DNA of 64,000 nt, from assembly GCA_020633725.1 (NCBI GenBank), contig JACKDC010000002.1:186001-250000 (forward strand), written 5' to 3'. Source of the DNA: Candidatus Latescibacterota bacterium (lineage in GTDB: Bacteria > Krumholzibacteriota > Krumholzibacteriia > JACNKJ01). The notes beneath the pieces are model-generated. The model did no database searches and had not been told where the DNA came from. It saw nothing but the letters and a program-made list of their open reading frames with translations. Shown here piece after piece: positions 62,333-64,000 of this stretch; position 1 is the stretch's first letter, and each line of letters starts with the position of its first letter. The position numbers and the translations under genes are program-made.

Positions 62333-63202
62333 ATGGATCGGCTTCTGACGGAACGCTATCCCCACGAAGCGCTGATGGAACGGCGCGTCGTGGACCTTCG
62401 CGCCATGGCGCGCGAGTACCGCCTCATCGGCTACAGCGCCCTGCGCAAGGCCGAGCTCGTGGCCACGCTCTATCGTCACTTCCAGCACCTCGACGACGCC
62501 GCCGCCGGCCGCGCGCGCGAGCGCGAGGACGAGCAGCCCGGCCGCCGGGCGAGCACCACCCCCGCGGCGCCGGCGAGCCAGCCACCGGCGGCCGCCGAGC
62601 CCGCGCCCCCGCGGGCCGACGACCCCGGCGCCATGCGCGATCCCTCCTGGTACGCGCCGCCGCTGCCCGAGGCCTACGACGTGGACCGTCTCACGCTCAT
62701 GGTGCGCGACCCCCGCTGGCTCTTCTGCTACTGGGAGCTTCGCCCGGACACCCTGGCCGGCGCCCGCGCCGAGTTCCCCGGACCCAGCTGGACGGTCCTG
62801 CGCGTTCAGCAGCTGCACGACGACGACAGCGTGGTCGACGACTGGTCGATCACCGTCCACGACGAGGCCCTCAGCTGGTACATCGAGGCCGGCCGCCCCG
62901 GCGCGCGCTTCCGCGTGGAGCTGGGCCTCACGGACGTCACGGGCCGCTACCGCCTGCTCGTGGCGAGCAACACCGTGCGCGCCCCCCAGGACGCCCCGTC
63001 CCAGCGCTGGGACGAGGAGTGGGTGGGCGTGAGCCGCGAGGCCTGGGAGCGCCTGCAGTGGCAGCAGGGGCCGACGCCGGGCTCGCTGGGCGGCTGGGAC
63101 GTCTTCCGCCAGGAGCTGGCCCGCGTGGGCGCCCAGCGCGTGGGCGCCTCCGAGCGCCTCTCGGCCGCGGCGCCGGCCTCCAAAGCGGGGTCGCGCTCGT
63201 GA
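62333..63202 (+). CDS. DUF4912-domain protein with Rho N-like N-terminal domain
   Basis: A 289-residue protein. Residues 18-52 (VDLRAMAREYRLIGYSALRKAELVATLY) resemble the Rho N-terminal or SAP-like three-helix fold, which often binds nucleic acid. A Pro/Ala-rich linker follows. Residues 115-225 are a DUF4912 domain: LTLMVRDPRWLFCYWELRPD and VLRVQQLHDDDS. DUF4912 proteins are often next to GH57 glucan-branching genes, as here, where the stop overlaps the next start (GTGA). The domain may be sugar-binding, but this has not been shown to my knowledge. GGAGGTGCGGCC precedes the ATG. Confidence 0.8.
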   Translation: MDRLLTERYPHEALMERRVVDLRAMAREYRLIGYSALRKAELVATLYRHFQHLDDAAAGRAREREDEQPGRRASTTPAAPASQPPAAAEPAPPRADDPGAMRDPSWYAPPLPEAYDVDRLTLMVRDPRWLFCYWELRPDTLAGARAEFPGPSWTVLRVQQLHDDDSVVDDWSITVHDEALSWYIEAGRPGARFRVELGLTDVTGRYRLLVASNTVRAPQDAPSQRWDEEWVGVSREAWERLQWQQGPTPGSLGGWDVFRQELARVGAQRVGASERLSAAAPASKAGSRS

Positions 63203-64000
63203 GCCCCGCCGGCCGTCCCGGACGCCTGGCCCTGGTCCTCCACCATCACCTGCCCTACGTGCGCCACCCGGAGTACGAGGACTTCATGGAGGAGGACTGG
63301 CTCTACCAGGCGGTGGCCGAGACCTACCTGCCCCTGCTCGAGGTCTTCGAGCGCCTGCGCGCGGACGGCGTGCCCACGCGCGTGACCATCTCGCTCACGC
63401 CGCCGCTGGTCTCCATGCTGGACGACCCGCTGCTCCGCGACCGCACCGAGCGCCACCTCACGCGCCTGCTGCGCCTGGCCGAGGCCGAGATCCATCGCAC
63501 CCGCGGCGACGACGCCCGCCAGCGCCTCGCCCACTACTACCGCGACCACCTGGGCGCCATGCGCGAGCGCTACCTGCACGCCTACGGCCGCGACCTCGTG
63601 GGACGCTACCGCGACCTCCAGGACAGCGGGCAGCTCGAGATCGTCACCTGCTGCGCCACGCACGGCTTCCTGCCGCTGATGAACGGCCACGAGCCGGCCA
63701 TGCGCGCGCAGGTGGCCGTGGCGGTGGAGCACTACCGCGAGCGCTTCGGCCGACGTCCACGCGGCATCTGGCTCGCCGAGTGCGGCTACCAGCCCGGCGT
63801 GGAGCGCCTGCTGGCCGACCAGGGCGTGGAGTACTTCTTCGTCGACACGCACGGTCTCGCCTTCGCCGAGCCGCGGCCGCGCTACGGCGTCTTCGCGCCG
63901 GTGCTCACGGACAGCGGCGTGGCCGCCTTCGGGCGCGACCTGGAGACGAGCCACCAGGTCTGGAGCGCCGACGCGGGCTATCCGGGCGATCCCGTCTACC
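63199..64000 (+). CDS. GH57-family 1,4-alpha-glucan branching enzyme, N-terminal part
   Basis: Begins with GTG at 63199 and runs off the window after 267 codons. The N-terminus LALVLHHHLPYVRHPEYEDF and then ETYLPLLEVFERL and TISLTPPLVSML are typical of GH57 branching enzymes, and GIWLAECGYQPGVE carries the Glu expected as nucleophile. Such enzymes form alpha-1,6 branches in glycogen. The usual family length is about 530 residues, so about half is present. Coupled to the DUF4912 gene by a four-base overlap. Confidence 0.9.
   Translation, partial: MSPAGRPGRLALVLHHHLPYVRHPEYEDFMEEDWLYQAVAETYLPLLEVFERLRADGVPTRVTISLTPPLVSMLDDPLLRDRTERHLTRLLRLAEAEIHRTRGDDARQRLAHYYRDHLGAMRERYLHAYGRDLVGRYRDLQDSGQLEIVTCCATHGFLPLMNGHEPAMRAQVAVAVEHYRERFGRRPRGIWLAECGYQPGVERLLADQGVEYFFVDTHGLAFAEPRPRYGVFAPVLTDSGVAAFGRDLETSHQVWSADAGYPGDPVY

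Overview
The window is a high-GC chromosomal segment that looks like a Gram-negative bacterium of the FCB side of the tree, of the kind binned as Candidatus Eisenbacteria, Krumholzibacteriota or Latescibacteria. The phylum is inference. It rests on seven exported proteins that end in a FlgD-like/T9SS-like C-terminal domain (six with an NPFNPxT motif), a gingipain-family (C25) protease, a PorV/PorQ-like barrel fused to OmpA, and an archaeal/eukaryotic-type prolyl-tRNA synthetase. I see no phage, insertion sequence, CRISPR array, rRNA or tRNA.

Layout. 1-2715: end of murA, then selB. 2800-12476: an LVIVD-repeat secreted protein, a rhomboid protease, a lower-GC patch with a beta-helix protein and a decayed fragment, a POT peptide transporter, a two-gene secreted pair and a THUMP-like methyltransferase. 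12586-19332: a degenerate NtrC-like regulator, a lipoprotein, then a large TPR-CHAT protein divergent from a sigma factor and a zinc-finger anti-sigma factor. 19349-26936: NhaC antiporter, a BNR-repeat secreted protein, and an operon of an Rrf2-cysteine desulfurase fusion, IscA and a Zn/Cd P-type ATPase. 26993-30946: lutABC plus an MFS permease. 31196-40022: C25 protease and the Pst operon pstS-phoU-pstC-pstA-pstB2-pstB1. 40137-46644: DUF2461, two tandem duplicated beta-helix proteins, a small membrane protein, proS and a secreted protein. 46932-53831: a PPC-domain protein and a fadN-fadA-fadE beta-oxidation operon facing a TetR regulator, with a perfect operator palindrome. 53828-64000: NFACT/RqcH-like protein, a TSP3-repeat protein with a PorV-OmpA protein, another beta-helix protein, an FG-GAP-like protein, DUF4912 and a GH57 branching enzyme running off the end.

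Most notable points: (1) a TPR-CHAT/sigma/anti-sigma module that recalls the protease and anti-sigma logic of type III-E CRISPR but has no CRISPR genes; (2) three unrelated exported proteins ending in the same short tail, A-[IV]-K-[AS]-[LR]-Y-stop, a possible second sorting signal beside the FlgD-like domain; (3) two PstB ATPases whose motif losses are complementary, predicting an asymmetric heterodimer; (4) PhoU fused to a dead low-molecular-weight phosphatase; (5) an Rrf2-IscS fusion with a probable operator in front of it.

All calls come from reading the sequence and recalled family knowledge; no database search or alignment was run.
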